Assembly (NCBI GenBank): GCA_039920665.1
Contig: JBDSDH010000045.1
Span: 1 to 12,241, forward strand
Direction: 5' to 3'
DNA length: 12,241 nucleotides
Source of the DNA: WLMZ01 sp039920665
GTDB taxonomy: Bacteria; Actinomycetota; Acidimicrobiia; Acidimicrobiales; Ilumatobacteraceae
Shown: positions 1-6,806 of the stretch, piece by piece
Position numbering within the stretch: the stretch's first letter is position 1
Layout: the number at the start of each line of letters is the position of its first letter
Position numbers and translations under genes: made by a program
The notes under the pieces: generated by a model
Database searches by the model: none
What the model saw: the letters and a program-made list of their open reading frames with translations, nothing else
Told to the model about the DNA's origin: nothing

Positions 1-1759
1 GCCGCGCGGCATCGGCGATCATGTCGGGGTCGAGCGGCGAACAGCTGCGCACATCCCACAGCGTCACGTCGATGCCCGACTCGGCCAGCTGCGCGGCGGC
101 TTTCTCGGCCGCCACCACCAGCTTGCCGATGGCCATGATGCACACCGAGCCGTCGCCCTGACGTAGGAGCCGCGCATGCAGACCCGAACCGACCTCGTGT
201 TCGCTGACGTTGTGCGCCATGCCACGTGGGTAACGAATGGCCACCGGTCCCTCGTCGGCCAACGACATCGCGTCGTGCAGCATGACCTGCAGTTCCTGCG
301 CGCTGGATGGTGCCAGCACCCGCATGCCCGGCACCTTGCACAACAACGACATGTCGTACACGCCGTGATGGCTGGCGCCGTCGGGACCGGTGACGCCGGC
401 GCGGTCGATGCAGAAGATGACCGGCAGTCGGTGGAGCGCGACGTCGTAGACCACTTGATCCCATGCGCGGTTGAGGAAGGTCGAGTAGATGGCGACCACC
501 GGCCGCAGCCCGCCCATGGCCATGCCTGCGGCGCCGGTGACGGCATGCTGCTCGGCGATGCCGACATCGAAGAAGCGATCGGGGAAGCGGCTCTGGAACG
601 GGTTCAATCCCGTCGGGCCGGCCATTGCGGCCGTGATCGCGACGATCCGCGAATCTGCGTCGGCTTCCTTGATAATCGCATCGGCGAAGGCCTGGGTGTA
701 TCCGGTTGGAACCGCTTTGGGCGGGCCGACCGCTGGATCGAAGACCGGCGTGTCGTGGAGGTGCTTCTCGTCGTCGTCCTCGGCGGGCGAGTAGCCACGG
801 CCCTTCTGGGTGATGACGTGAACCACGATCGGGCCCTCGGCCGACAGTTCCTCGGCGTTGCGGAGCGCGTGCTCGAGTTCTTCGATGTTGTGGCCGTCGA
901 TCGGGCCGACGTAACGCACTCCGAGCGATTCGAAGAACGATGTCGGCTGGAGGAACTCGCGCACGGCGGCCTTGAACGCATCCATCCCTTTTTCGGCCTG
1001 GGTGCCAACGACCGGCAGATCGCGAAGAAACCGTTCGAGCTTGCGCTGGCGGCGAACGTAGGTGGGGTTGAGTCGAATGTTGGCGAGGCCATGAGCGAGT
1101 TTGTCGGTGACCCGGTCGGTGAGTCGCTGGTGCTCGCCGGTGACTTCGAGCGGATCGGGATGTTCGACCGAGGCGAGCGGCAGCACGGGTGTGTGTGCGG
1201 TGAGATTGGAGATGGTCGGCGCGTAGCTGCGGCCGTTGTCGTTGAGGATAACGATCACGCGCTGCTTGCTGTGACCGAGGTTGTTGAGCGCCTCGTAGGC
1301 CATTCCGCCGGTCATCGACCCGTCGCCGATCACGGCGACGATGTGGCGGCGATCGCCGTCCGTGCCGGCGTCCCGGGCGATCGCAAGTCCGTAGGCGTAG
1401 GAAAGGATCGTGCTGGCGTGGCTGTTCTCGACGAAGTCGTGTTTGCTCTCTTCCCGACTCGGATAGCCGGAGAGCCCGTTGGCCTGACGGAGTTGTTCGA
1501 ACCGGACCCGGCGTCCGGTGACGATCTTGTGCACGTACGCCTGATGGCCTGTGTCCCACAGAATCGCGTCGCGGGGCGATTCGAACACTCGGTGGAGGGC
1601 CAGGGTGAGTTCGACCGCGCCCAGGTTGGAGCCGAGGTGGCCGCCGGTGTCAGCCACCGACCGAACCACGAAGTCCCTGATTTCTCCGGCCAACTCATCG
1701 AGTTCTGGGTACGAGAGCGTGCGGAGATCGGAGGGTTGACGGATGGACTCGAGCGCCAT
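1..1759 (-). CDS. dxs: 1-deoxy-D-xylulose-5-phosphate synthase, C-terminus cut by window edge
   Basis: Dxs condenses pyruvate with glyceraldehyde 3-phosphate, using thiamine diphosphate, to give 1-deoxy-D-xylulose 5-phosphate, the first step of the cytosolic MEP isoprenoid pathway. The 586 visible codons stay open on the minus strand. Landmarks: GGHLGSNLG (His41, matching the proton-shuttling His of E. coli Dxs), the ThDP/Mg motif GDGSMTGG at 146-152 followed by NDN 173-175, GPIDGH 285-290, the catalytic Glu in IAEQH (Glu403), NRAWDQ (Arg431), DRAGVTGPDG 452-461 and YPRG (Arg512), the last two Arg probably binding substrate phosphate. The family is about 620-640 residues, so roughly 40-50 are missing past the edge. 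ATG at 1759 is chosen because MALESIRQPSDL fits the usual N-terminus; an in-frame GTG lies 12 nt upstream. No strong Shine-Dalgarno is visible. About 33 extra residues occur near 190-222 compared with remembered mycobacterial Dxs. Confidence 0.96.
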   Translation of the reverse strand, partial: MALESIRQPSDLRTLSYPELDELAGEIRDFVVRSVADTGGHLGSNLGAVELTLALHRVFESPRDAILWDTGHQAYVHKIVTGRRVRFEQLRQANGLSGYPSREESKHDFVENSHASTILSYAYGLAIARDAGTDGDRRHIVAVIGDGSMTGGMAYEALNNLGHSKQRVIVILNDNGRSYAPTISNLTAHTPVLPLASVEHPDPLEVTGEHQRLTDRVTDKLAHGLANIRLNPTYVRRQRKLERFLRDLPVVGTQAEKGMDAFKAAVREFLQPTSFFESLGVRYVGPIDGHNIEELEHALRNAEELSAEGPIVVHVITQKGRGYSPAEDDDEKHLHDTPVFDPAVGPPKAVPTGYTQAFADAIIKEADADSRIVAITAAMAGPTGLNPFQSRFPDRFFDVGIAEQHAVTGAAGMAMGGLRPVVAIYSTFLNRAWDQVVYDVALHRLPVIFCIDRAGVTGPDGASHHGVYDMSLLCKVPGMRVLAPSSAQELQVMLHDAMSLADEGPVAIRYPRGMAHNVSEHEVGSGLHARLLRQGDGSVCIMAIGKLVVAAEKAAAQLAESGIDVTLWDVRSCSPLDPDMIADAAR

Positions 1760-1875
1760 AGCGATCGTCACGTTACCGCTGATCGCGGAGTCGGAGACGC
1801 TCAGGCGTGGCCTCGCCTCCCGTCGTATCCTGAGCGGAGCGCAGAAATCCCTGGAGTCGAACCACAACATTGCTG

Positions 1876-1881
1876 TAACCT
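1876..1881 (+). promoter_or_regulatory. candidate -10 box for the PAP2 gene
   Basis: TAACCT preceded by TG (extended -10 form) lies 28 nt before the GTG chosen for the PAP2 gene, inside the 150-bp dxs/PAP2 divergent gap. The same hexamer occurs just before the glycosyltransferase gene at 10809. No convincing -35 is seen. The call is an inference from the actinobacterial TANNNT consensus. Confidence 0.3.
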
Positions 1882-1909
1882 TTCTGTCATCTTGGCATCA
1901 CCCGACGTT

Positions 1910-2836
1910 GTGGAGGGCGCAACCAACGGGGCACCGAAGGCGAAGCCTGCTCCTGTCCCTGCGTTCGGACCGCGCTGGTATCTGCGCGCAGTGGCTGTGG
2001 TTGTCACGATCGCGTTGTACAGCGTGTATCGCGGCTTTCGGGTCGGAGCGGGGCGTTCGGTGTTCCAGCGTGGCGCCCCGGTCGTACCGTTCGAGCATGC
2101 GCTCACCGTGCTCACGATCGAGCATGCGCTGTGGCTCGACATCGAGCAGGGGGTCCAGAACGTCTTCCTCGGATTCGACTGGCTGGTCCGATTCTGCAAC
2201 GGCTACTACTCGTGGTCGCACCAGGTGTTCACGCTCGGCCTGGTCGTCACCGTGTTGATGCGGGCCCGCTGGAAAGACGCGGTGCGCTGGGTCGGAGCGG
2301 TGCTGTTGCTGCTGCCGCTCGGCGTGATCATGTTCCGGCTGTACCCGCTGATGCCGCCGCGGCTGCTCGATGCCGGTGCCCCGTGGGGCGGTCGAATCCT
2401 GCAGACCCATCGTGGCTTGCGACCGACCGGCATCGTCGACACACTCGCTGCGTTCACCGGTCCGTGGACCCCGCTGCCCGTACCGGTCAATGGCTTCACC
2501 AACCAGTACGCAGCGATGCCGAGCCTGCACTGCGCGTTCTCGTTGTGGGTCGGCATCGTCTGGTGGCAATGGGGCAAGGGCAAGTCGTGGCGCTTTGTCG
2601 GTCCGCTGCACGCCACGTTCATGTTCTTCTGCGTCGTCGTCACCGGCAATCACTACGTACTCGATGCCCTCGCCGGCTGGACGATGACCGTGGTGCTGCT
2701 GTCGGCAACCAATCGGTTCCGCTGGATTCGCGACTTCCGCAGCCGTCTGCGCGATCGGGCCCTGTCCGCAGCGAACGAACGTGACGAGCACGAGCGGATC
2801 GAACAGCCATCAGATATCAGTTCGGCAACGGCCTGA
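1910..2836 (+). CDS. membrane PAP2-family protein (IPC-synthase/Aur1-like type)
   Basis: Integral membrane protein of the PAP2 (type 2 phosphatidic acid phosphatase) superfamily, which removes or transfers phosphate or phospho-head groups on lipids. Catalytic motifs are MPSLH at 203-207 (His207) and GNHYVLD at 247-252+ (His248, Asp252), the motif 2 and motif 3 histidines plus the charge-relay Asp. Hydrophobic stretches lie near 24-40, 103-118, 128-147, 205-222, 232-246 and 253-268. YPLMPPRLL at 145-153 and the spacing of motifs resemble the inositol-phosphorylceramide-synthase-like PAP2_3 group rather than classical soluble acid phosphatases. The tail (270-308) is charged and cytosolic-looking. 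The reading frame is open far upstream, but that part is antisense to dxs. GTG 1910 is the first start well placed after a candidate -10; TTG 1892 is an alternative, so the start is uncertain. Its last 20 bp overlap the convergent HAD gene. Substrate unknown; a role in envelope lipid metabolism is inferred. Confidence 0.85.
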   Translation: MEGATNGAPKAKPAPVPAFGPRWYLRAVAVVVTIALYSVYRGFRVGAGRSVFQRGAPVVPFEHALTVLTIEHALWLDIEQGVQNVFLGFDWLVRFCNGYYSWSHQVFTLGLVVTVLMRARWKDAVRWVGAVLLLLPLGVIMFRLYPLMPPRLLDAGAPWGGRILQTHRGLRPTGIVDTLAAFTGPWTPLPVPVNGFTNQYAAMPSLHCAFSLWVGIVWWQWGKGKSWRFVGPLHATFMFFCVVVTGNHYVLDALAGWTMTVVLLSATNRFRWIRDFRSRLRDRALSAANERDEHERIEQPSDISSATA

Positions 2837-3494
2837 CGCCCGCTGCGTCGATGGCCACGCCGATGCCGTTGTCGGTGCCGGGTTCGACGATCGGTAAGAG
2901 CAGCACTGGGAGTCCAGCTGCGGTTGCACCGGAGTCAGCGCGGGGATCGTCGCCGACCATCAGCGTCTCGCCTGGGCTGCTGCCGAGCCGCCGGCAGGCT
3001 TCGACGAAAATCGCCGGGTTCGGCTTGACCAGGCCGACCTCGTACGAGAGCACGAAGTCGTCGATCGACGGTTCGATTCCGTAGGCGCGAAACACAGCAC
3101 GCACGTCCCAGCCGGTGTTGGACACCACCCCGATCGAGACGCCGCCGGCAGCCAGTGTTGCGATCGTGGCGATGGTCCGTCGGAACGGCATCCACGACAT
3201 CGGGGCGTGCATATCGGTCATCAGGGCCGAGCCGAGTCCGGGTACCCATCCGTCGGCGATGTCGTAGAGCACTCGCCACCGAGCGTCCCAGACCGAGTCG
3301 TCGAGATCTCGCAGCATCGACAATTCGGCCTCGGTGTGGGCCGCCCGGTCGATGGCGGTCGCGATCGACCGGGCCATGGTCGCGTCGGTGGGCGAACCAA
3401 TGTCGGCTGCGCATCGCTCGATGGTCGCCGCCAACGAATCATGGCCGAACAGGGTGTTGCCGAAATCGAACAGGACCGCTCGGATGCCGGCCAT
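2817..3494 (-). CDS. HAD-superfamily hydrolase
   Basis: A 225-residue soluble HAD hydrolase with a C1-type helical cap. Motif I is LFDFGNT at 8-14, with nucleophile Asp10; position 12, the general-acid Asp of classical phosphatases (DxDxT), is Gly. Motif II is VVSNTG (Ser125), motif III is GLVKPNP (Lys157), and motif IV is VGDDPRADSGAT (Asp182, Asp183, Asp187). The variable cap spans about 18-110. Members carrying DFGNT or DFGGT include phosphoglycolate- and pyrimidine-nucleotidase-like enzymes, but also proteins with weak or altered activity, so the substrate cannot be named. The ATG overlaps the stop of the upstream phosphodiesterase gene as TGATG, so translation is probably coupled; AGGA lies about 10 nt upstream. 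The two may act in sequence on phosphate esters, but that is speculation. The 3' end overlaps the convergent PAP2 gene by 20 bp. Confidence 0.9.
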   Translation of the reverse strand: MAGIRAVLFDFGNTLFGHDSLAATIERCAADIGSPTDATMARSIATAIDRAAHTEAELSMLRDLDDSVWDARWRVLYDIADGWVPGLGSALMTDMHAPMSWMPFRRTIATIATLAAGGVSIGVVSNTGWDVRAVFRAYGIEPSIDDFVLSYEVGLVKPNPAIFVEACRRLGSSPGETLMVGDDPRADSGATAAGLPVLLLPIVEPGTDNGIGVAIDAAGVRPLPN

Positions 3495-4162
3495 CAGACC
3501 GTTCCTGGCGCAGCCAACGCGACGTCGTCGGTGTACATTGCATCGATACCGAGCGCGCGTCCACGGGCGAACGCGTCGGCGCTCTCGGCCAATGATCCGA
3601 ACGCCCGTAGACCGCAGCTGTGGACATGGTCGACGAGGCCCGCATCCCACGAATCGATTGCACTGTTCATCGCATCGATCTGCGCCGCCGCGAGCATGGT
3701 CGCGTGCCCACGGGGATCGCCGATGTCCCGATGTCGTGCTTCGTGGACGAGGCGAACCTGCGCACTGGCAGCGCGGAGTTCGGTGAGCAATTCGACGTTG
3801 TCCGACACCAACCACAGGTGGCTGAGACCGAGACGGGTTCGCGCCGAATCGATCAGCGCCGGGCCACAGCGGGTGTCCTTGAGGTCGATCGAGAACTCGA
3901 AGTCGGCGCCGAGTGCGGCAGAGAACTGGTCGATGGTGCAGGCCCCGCCACGAGCGAGTCGGGCCGCCGATTGCCAACGAACCGGTAGCGGGATCAGCCG
4001 GACCCGGTACCAGGCGTCGTGAATCAGGACGACCTGTTTGTCTCGTGAGAGGCGAGCATCGCTCTCGAGATCGGCACCCGCCTGCCGTGCCGCTCGGAAA
4101 ACCGGAATCGTGTTTTCGATCCGACGATTCGGGGCTGCGCCGCGGTGGGCGAAGATCCACAT
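3494..4162 (-). CDS. glycerophosphodiester phosphodiesterase family protein
   Basis: A 222-residue protein of the GDPD/PLC-like TIM-barrel family, which hydrolyses glycerophosphodiesters (deacylated phospholipids) to glycerol 3-phosphate and an alcohol. The signature is intact: IFAHRGA (His6, Arg7), ENT 16-18, DLESDARLS with metal ligands Glu33 and Asp35, and VVLIHD with His48. Glu112-x-Ser-Ile-Asp-Leu-Lys in the middle fits the next barrel strand. No signal peptide is seen, so it is probably cytosolic. The ATG at 4162 is chosen because MWIFAHRG is the usual start; an ATG 20 codons earlier (4222) would abut the divergent hydrolase gene and adds non-homologous sequence. It is first in a two-gene unit with the HAD gene (1-base overlap). 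The 62-bp gap upstream holds a 19-bp palindrome that could regulate both directions. Confidence 0.88.
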   Translation of the reverse strand: MWIFAHRGAAPNRRIENTIPVFRAARQAGADLESDARLSRDKQVVLIHDAWYRVRLIPLPVRWQSAARLARGGACTIDQFSAALGADFEFSIDLKDTRCGPALIDSARTRLGLSHLWLVSDNVELLTELRAASAQVRLVHEARHRDIGDPRGHATMLAAAQIDAMNSAIDSWDAGLVDHVHSCGLRAFGSLAESADAFARGRALGIDAMYTDDVALAAPGTV

Positions 4163-4200
4163 CGGCGCAGTCTCGCGCGGGCCCCGATGGCATCTGGGAT

Positions 4201-4219
4201 CAGCGTTGCTGCAACGCTG
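4201..4219. promoter_or_regulatory. perfect 19-bp palindrome, candidate operator
   Basis: Two 9-bp arms, CAGCGTTGC and GCAACGCTG, are exact reverse complements around one central T. The site ends 5 bp before the ATG of the epoxide-hydrolase-like gene and lies between two divergent genes. Symmetry, length and position fit a binding site for a dimeric repressor such as a TetR or LacI family protein; no such regulator gene is in the window. As RNA it would form a hairpin only with several loop-side pairs opened, so a DNA role seems likelier. Confidence 0.5.
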
Positions 4220-4224
4220 CACGG

Positions 4225-5196
4225 ATGAGCGAACTTCGGCATCGGATCGAGAACGTCAACGGCATCAGGCTCCACTGCGTCGAACAGGGCGAGGGGCCGC
4301 TGGTGTTGCTGGTCCACGGCTTCCCGGAGTCGTGGTACTCGTGGCGGCACCAGCTTCCGGCGCTCGCCGATGCGGGTTATCGCGCGGTGGCGATCGATGT
4401 TCGCGGGTACGGCCGGTCATCGAAGCCGACGGAGATCGACTCGTATCGGATGCTGCGCAAAGTGGCCGACAACGTCGCGCTTGTCACGGCGCTCGGCGAA
4501 GAAACCGCCGTCATCGTCGGCCACGATTGGGGCGCTCCGATCGCATGGACCTCAGCATTGTTGCGGCCCGACGTGTTCCGGGGCGTGGCAGGCCTGTCCG
4601 TGCCGTTCGCGCCTCCCGGTGAACACCGTCCGACCGATGTGTTGCGAATGATTGCCGGCGACGAGGAGTTCTACATCGAGTATTTCCAGCAGCCCGGTCG
4701 GGCCGAAGCCGAACTCGACGCCGACGCCCGCCGCTGGCTGCTCGGGTTCTACTTCACCGCATCCGGCGACGCGGATCCGCCCGCGCCGGGAGCGGGAACG
4801 GTTGCGACCGTTGCCCGTGGCACGAAGATGGGCGACCGGTTCCAGTACCCCGAGTCGATGCCGACCTGGATGTCCGAGGCTGATCTCGACGTGTACGCGA
4901 GCGAGTTCGAGCACAGCGGGTTCACCGGCGGGCTCAATCGCTACCGCAACATCGACCGCGACTGGGAGGACCTCGCTGCCTTCCGGGGCCGGGTCATCGA
5001 CGTGCCTGCACTGTTCATCGGCGGCGACCGCGACGGTCCGACGATGTGGGGTATGTCGTCGATCGAGCAGTACCCGACCACGCTGCCGAAACTGCATCGC
5101 TCGATCATCCTGCCCGGCTGCGGTCACTGGACCCAGCAGGAACGCCCGACCGAGGTCAACGAGGCACTGCTCGATTTCCTCAGCGCGTTGCGATGA
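4225..5196 (+). CDS. alpha/beta hydrolase, epoxide-hydrolase-like
   Basis: A 323-residue alpha/beta hydrolase of the soluble epoxide hydrolase type, which opens epoxides to vicinal diols through an alkyl-enzyme ester. The expected catalytic set is complete: oxyanion motif HGFPESW at 31-37, nucleophile Asp101 in VGHDWGAP, lid tyrosines Tyr150 (FYIEYFQQPGRAEAE) and Tyr240 (NRYRNIDRDWE), acid Asp270 in FIGGDRDG, and His301 in GCGHWTQQERP. Length and cap-domain placement match bacterial homologues closely. Haloalkane dehalogenases share the Asp nucleophile, but the two lid Tyr and YFQ-PG-AE favour an epoxide hydrolase. The start at 4225 is chosen because upstream codons are antisense to the phosphodiesterase gene; no clear Shine-Dalgarno precedes it. 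It is transcribed alone, with 133 bp before the next gene. The physiological epoxide (fatty acid, terpene or xenobiotic) cannot be read from sequence. Confidence 0.92.
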   Translation: MSELRHRIENVNGIRLHCVEQGEGPLVLLVHGFPESWYSWRHQLPALADAGYRAVAIDVRGYGRSSKPTEIDSYRMLRKVADNVALVTALGEETAVIVGHDWGAPIAWTSALLRPDVFRGVAGLSVPFAPPGEHRPTDVLRMIAGDEEFYIEYFQQPGRAEAELDADARRWLLGFYFTASGDADPPAPGAGTVATVARGTKMGDRFQYPESMPTWMSEADLDVYASEFEHSGFTGGLNRYRNIDRDWEDLAAFRGRVIDVPALFIGGDRDGPTMWGMSSIEQYPTTLPKLHRSIILPGCGHWTQQERPTEVNEALLDFLSALR

Positions 5197-5317
5197 CGCC
5201 CGCCCGAACGCCGTCGATGTAGGCGTCGTCGGCGTCCCATTGAAAATCGTCGGATCGCCGCTCATGTACAACGACCAGCAAGACACCCGCCGGGCGTAGG
5301 GTGGTTGCACTCGATCG

Positions 5318-5323
5318 AAAGGG
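5318..5323 (+). promoter_or_regulatory. ribosome binding site of the first GAF-ANTAR gene
   Basis: AAAGGG with 6 nt to the ATG at 5330 is one of the clearest Shine-Dalgarno sequences in the window and fixes this start. A TAGGGT at 5297-5302 could be its -10 box, but no -35 is recognisable. The rest of the 5197-5329 gap holds no gene and no convincing terminator. Confidence 0.5.
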
Positions 5324-5329
5324 TTACCG

Positions 5330-6049
5330 ATGGATCACCGTCGACTGGAGCGTTTGATCGCATCGCTCCATCACCTCGACGGCTCGACGTCAATACTGCA
5401 TCGACTGTGCGTGGTGACTGCTGAGTCGGCGAACGTCGATGGCTCCGGCGTCTCTCAAATGATCGATGGCCGGCACGAGATCGTCACCTCGTCCAGCCCG
5501 ACGGCCGCGATCGTCGAAGTGCTCCAGGTCGAACTCGCCGAAGGGCCCTGCATTGAAGTCTTCTCGTCGTGCAAGCCTTTCCTCGAGCCCGACCTCGCGT
5601 CGCCGAGGGCGCGCCGCCGCTGGCCACAGTTCGCGCCGCAGGCAGCGGAGCAGGGAGTCGCCGCGGTCTTCGCCTTTCCGCTGATCGTCGGTGGTGTCGC
5701 AACGGCTGTGCTCGATCTGTACTGCGGCGAAGCTCGCGATCTCGGCAACGACGAACTGGCGGATGCGCTCCTGCTCGCCGACCTGGCATCGTTGACGATC
5801 GGCAGTGAGGGCGGTCGAGCAGGTATCGACGAGGTCGGTCTCCACCTCGAGGCGCTCGAGCCGTGGGCGCACGGAGCGGTTGTCCACAATGCGACAGGCG
5901 TCGTCGCCGTGCAGTTGAACATCGGCGTCGACGAAGCAGTGCTTCGCCTGCGGGCGGTCGCGTTCATGACCGAGCGCCCTCTCGCCGAGGTCTCCAGAGA
6001 CGTCGTCGAGCGCCGCCTCCGTCTCGAATCGTGGTCGCTCGATGGCTGA
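5330..6049 (+). CDS. GAF-ANTAR domain protein (first of a tandem pair)
   Basis: A 239-residue cytosolic signalling protein. A GAF sensor-type domain spans about 20-155 (VSQMIDGRHE, VELAEGPCIE, FAFPLIVGGVATAVLDLY). A C-terminal ANTAR domain spans about 183-232 with the ATGVV variant of the AKG motif (HNATGVVAVQL), GVDEAVLRLRAVAF and RPLAEVSRDVV. ANTAR domains bind RNA hairpins and prevent transcription termination, usually when dimerised by a signal; GAF domains bind small ligands or redox cofactors. The ATGVV subtype is a common actinobacterial group. Its stop overlaps the next gene's start (ATGGCTGA, 8 bp), so it is co-translated with a second GAF-ANTAR protein. The ligand and RNA targets are unknown; no paired twin-hairpin target was recognised in this window. 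Confidence 0.88.
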   Translation: MDHRRLERLIASLHHLDGSTSILHRLCVVTAESANVDGSGVSQMIDGRHEIVTSSSPTAAIVEVLQVELAEGPCIEVFSSCKPFLEPDLASPRARRRWPQFAPQAAEQGVAAVFAFPLIVGGVATAVLDLYCGEARDLGNDELADALLLADLASLTIGSEGGRAGIDEVGLHLEALEPWAHGAVVHNATGVVAVQLNIGVDEAVLRLRAVAFMTERPLAEVSRDVVERRLRLESWSLDG

Positions 6050-6791
6050 CCCGCGTGATGTCCGGTCTGATCGGGAATCGAGAATCGTCGATGCGTTCGT
6101 GCGTCTGGCGGACACGTTGGTGGAGGACTACGACGTCATCGACTTCCTCCATTTCCTGGTCGAGCGATGCGTTGAATTGATCGATGTCGACGAGGCCGCG
6201 ATCATGCTGGTCTCGCCGGCAGGCGTCTTGCAGCCGGTGGCCGCGTCGACTGAGCGTGGGCGGCTGCTCGAATTGTTCGAGATCCAAAATCAAGACGGTC
6301 CGTGCCTCGATGCCTATCGCCACGGCACAACAGTGATGTCGGCCGATCTGAACGACGATTACGAACGTTGGCCGATTTTCACGCCGCAGGCGATTCGAGT
6401 CGGCTTCCGCGCGGTCCACAGCGTTCCGCTACGCCTGCGGTCAAACATCATCGGTGCGCTGAACTTGCTCCGGCTGGACACCGGAGAACTCTCGCTGATC
6501 GACAGCCACCTCGTCCGTGCTCTGTCGGACATCGCGACGGTCGGTCTGATTCAGGAACGGACGATCAGCGCTGCCCATTCCACACAGTCGGCGCTCGAAA
6601 CAGCGCTGACGAGCCGGGTGCGGATCGAACAAGCCAAGGGAATGATGTCCGAACGAGGAGCGATCACCGTTGACGAGGCGTTCGGACTGCTGCGGTCCTA
6701 CGCACGGAGCAACCGGATCGGATTGAGCGTGGTGGCGGCCGGCGTCGTCAATCGCGAACTCGACATCGTTCCCCGCAGCCCGCTCGCCTGA
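6042..6791 (+). CDS. GAF-ANTAR domain protein (second of a tandem pair)
   Basis: A 249-residue protein with the same plan as its upstream neighbour but clearly diverged. GAF spans about 30-170 (DVDEAAIMLV, QDGPCLDAYRHG, WPIFTPQAIRVGFRAVHSVPLRLR, IGALNLLR). A linker helix at 172-192 leads to ANTAR at about 187-241 with the canonical form (SRVRIEQAKGMMSERG, TVDEAFGLLRSYAR, LSVVAAGVV). This copy carries the classical EQAKG motif, unlike the ATG-type upstream. It probably acts as an RNA-binding antiterminator gated by its GAF domain. No separate ribosome binding site is visible and the start lies inside the upstream gene, so expression is coupled. Two different ANTAR subtypes in one operon make a heterodimer or antagonistic pair plausible, though unproven. 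Its stop codon sits in a perfect palindrome shared with the next gene's ribosome binding site. Confidence 0.92.
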   Translation: MADPRDVRSDRESRIVDAFVRLADTLVEDYDVIDFLHFLVERCVELIDVDEAAIMLVSPAGVLQPVAASTERGRLLELFEIQNQDGPCLDAYRHGTTVMSADLNDDYERWPIFTPQAIRVGFRAVHSVPLRLRSNIIGALNLLRLDTGELSLIDSHLVRALSDIATVGLIQERTISAAHSTQSALETALTSRVRIEQAKGMMSERGAITVDEAFGLLRSYARSNRIGLSVVAAGVVNRELDIVPRSPLA

Positions 6792-6800
6792 TCAGGCGAG
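6783..6800 (+). promoter_or_regulatory. perfect 18-bp palindrome over stop codon and Shine-Dalgarno
   Basis: CTCGCCTGA and TCAGGCGAG are exact reverse complements; as RNA they give a 7-bp GC-rich stem with a GATC loop. The left arm contains the TGA of the upstream GAF-ANTAR gene, and the right arm covers most of the GAGGA ribosome binding site of the zinc-ribbon gene. Ribosomes finishing the upstream gene would open it, so translational coupling is inferred. There is no U-tract, so it is not a typical terminator. Confidence 0.5.
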
Positions 6801-6806
6801 GAATCG

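Noticed and set aside
1761..1786. GCGATC ... GATCGC inverted repeat just upstream of dxs as a regulatory hairpin
   Set aside because: The 14-nt spacer is long and both arms contain GATC, which is so frequent here that chance pairing is expected.
176..1909. Very long open frame on the plus strand upstream of the PAP2 protein, seeming to give an 886-residue fusion
   Set aside because: It is exactly antisense to dxs, whose minus-strand translation carries every ThDP-enzyme motif. The plus-strand translation has Val/Asp/Gly-rich, domain-free composition typical of a GC-rich shadow frame.
1898..2791. 297-residue minus-strand frame opposite the PAP2 gene
   Set aside because: Gln/His/Arg-rich shadow without motifs; the plus strand encodes a membrane protein with intact catalytic motifs.
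3495..4193. N-terminal extension of the HAD protein to 458 residues
   Set aside because: The extra part lies out of frame inside the GDPD gene and is Arg/Pro-rich without domains; the HAD motif I begins right after the ATG at 3494.
3913..4224. Upstream extension of the epoxide hydrolase frame
   Set aside because: It is antisense to the GDPD coding sequence and has no recognisable domain, whereas homology starts near MSELRHRIENVNG.
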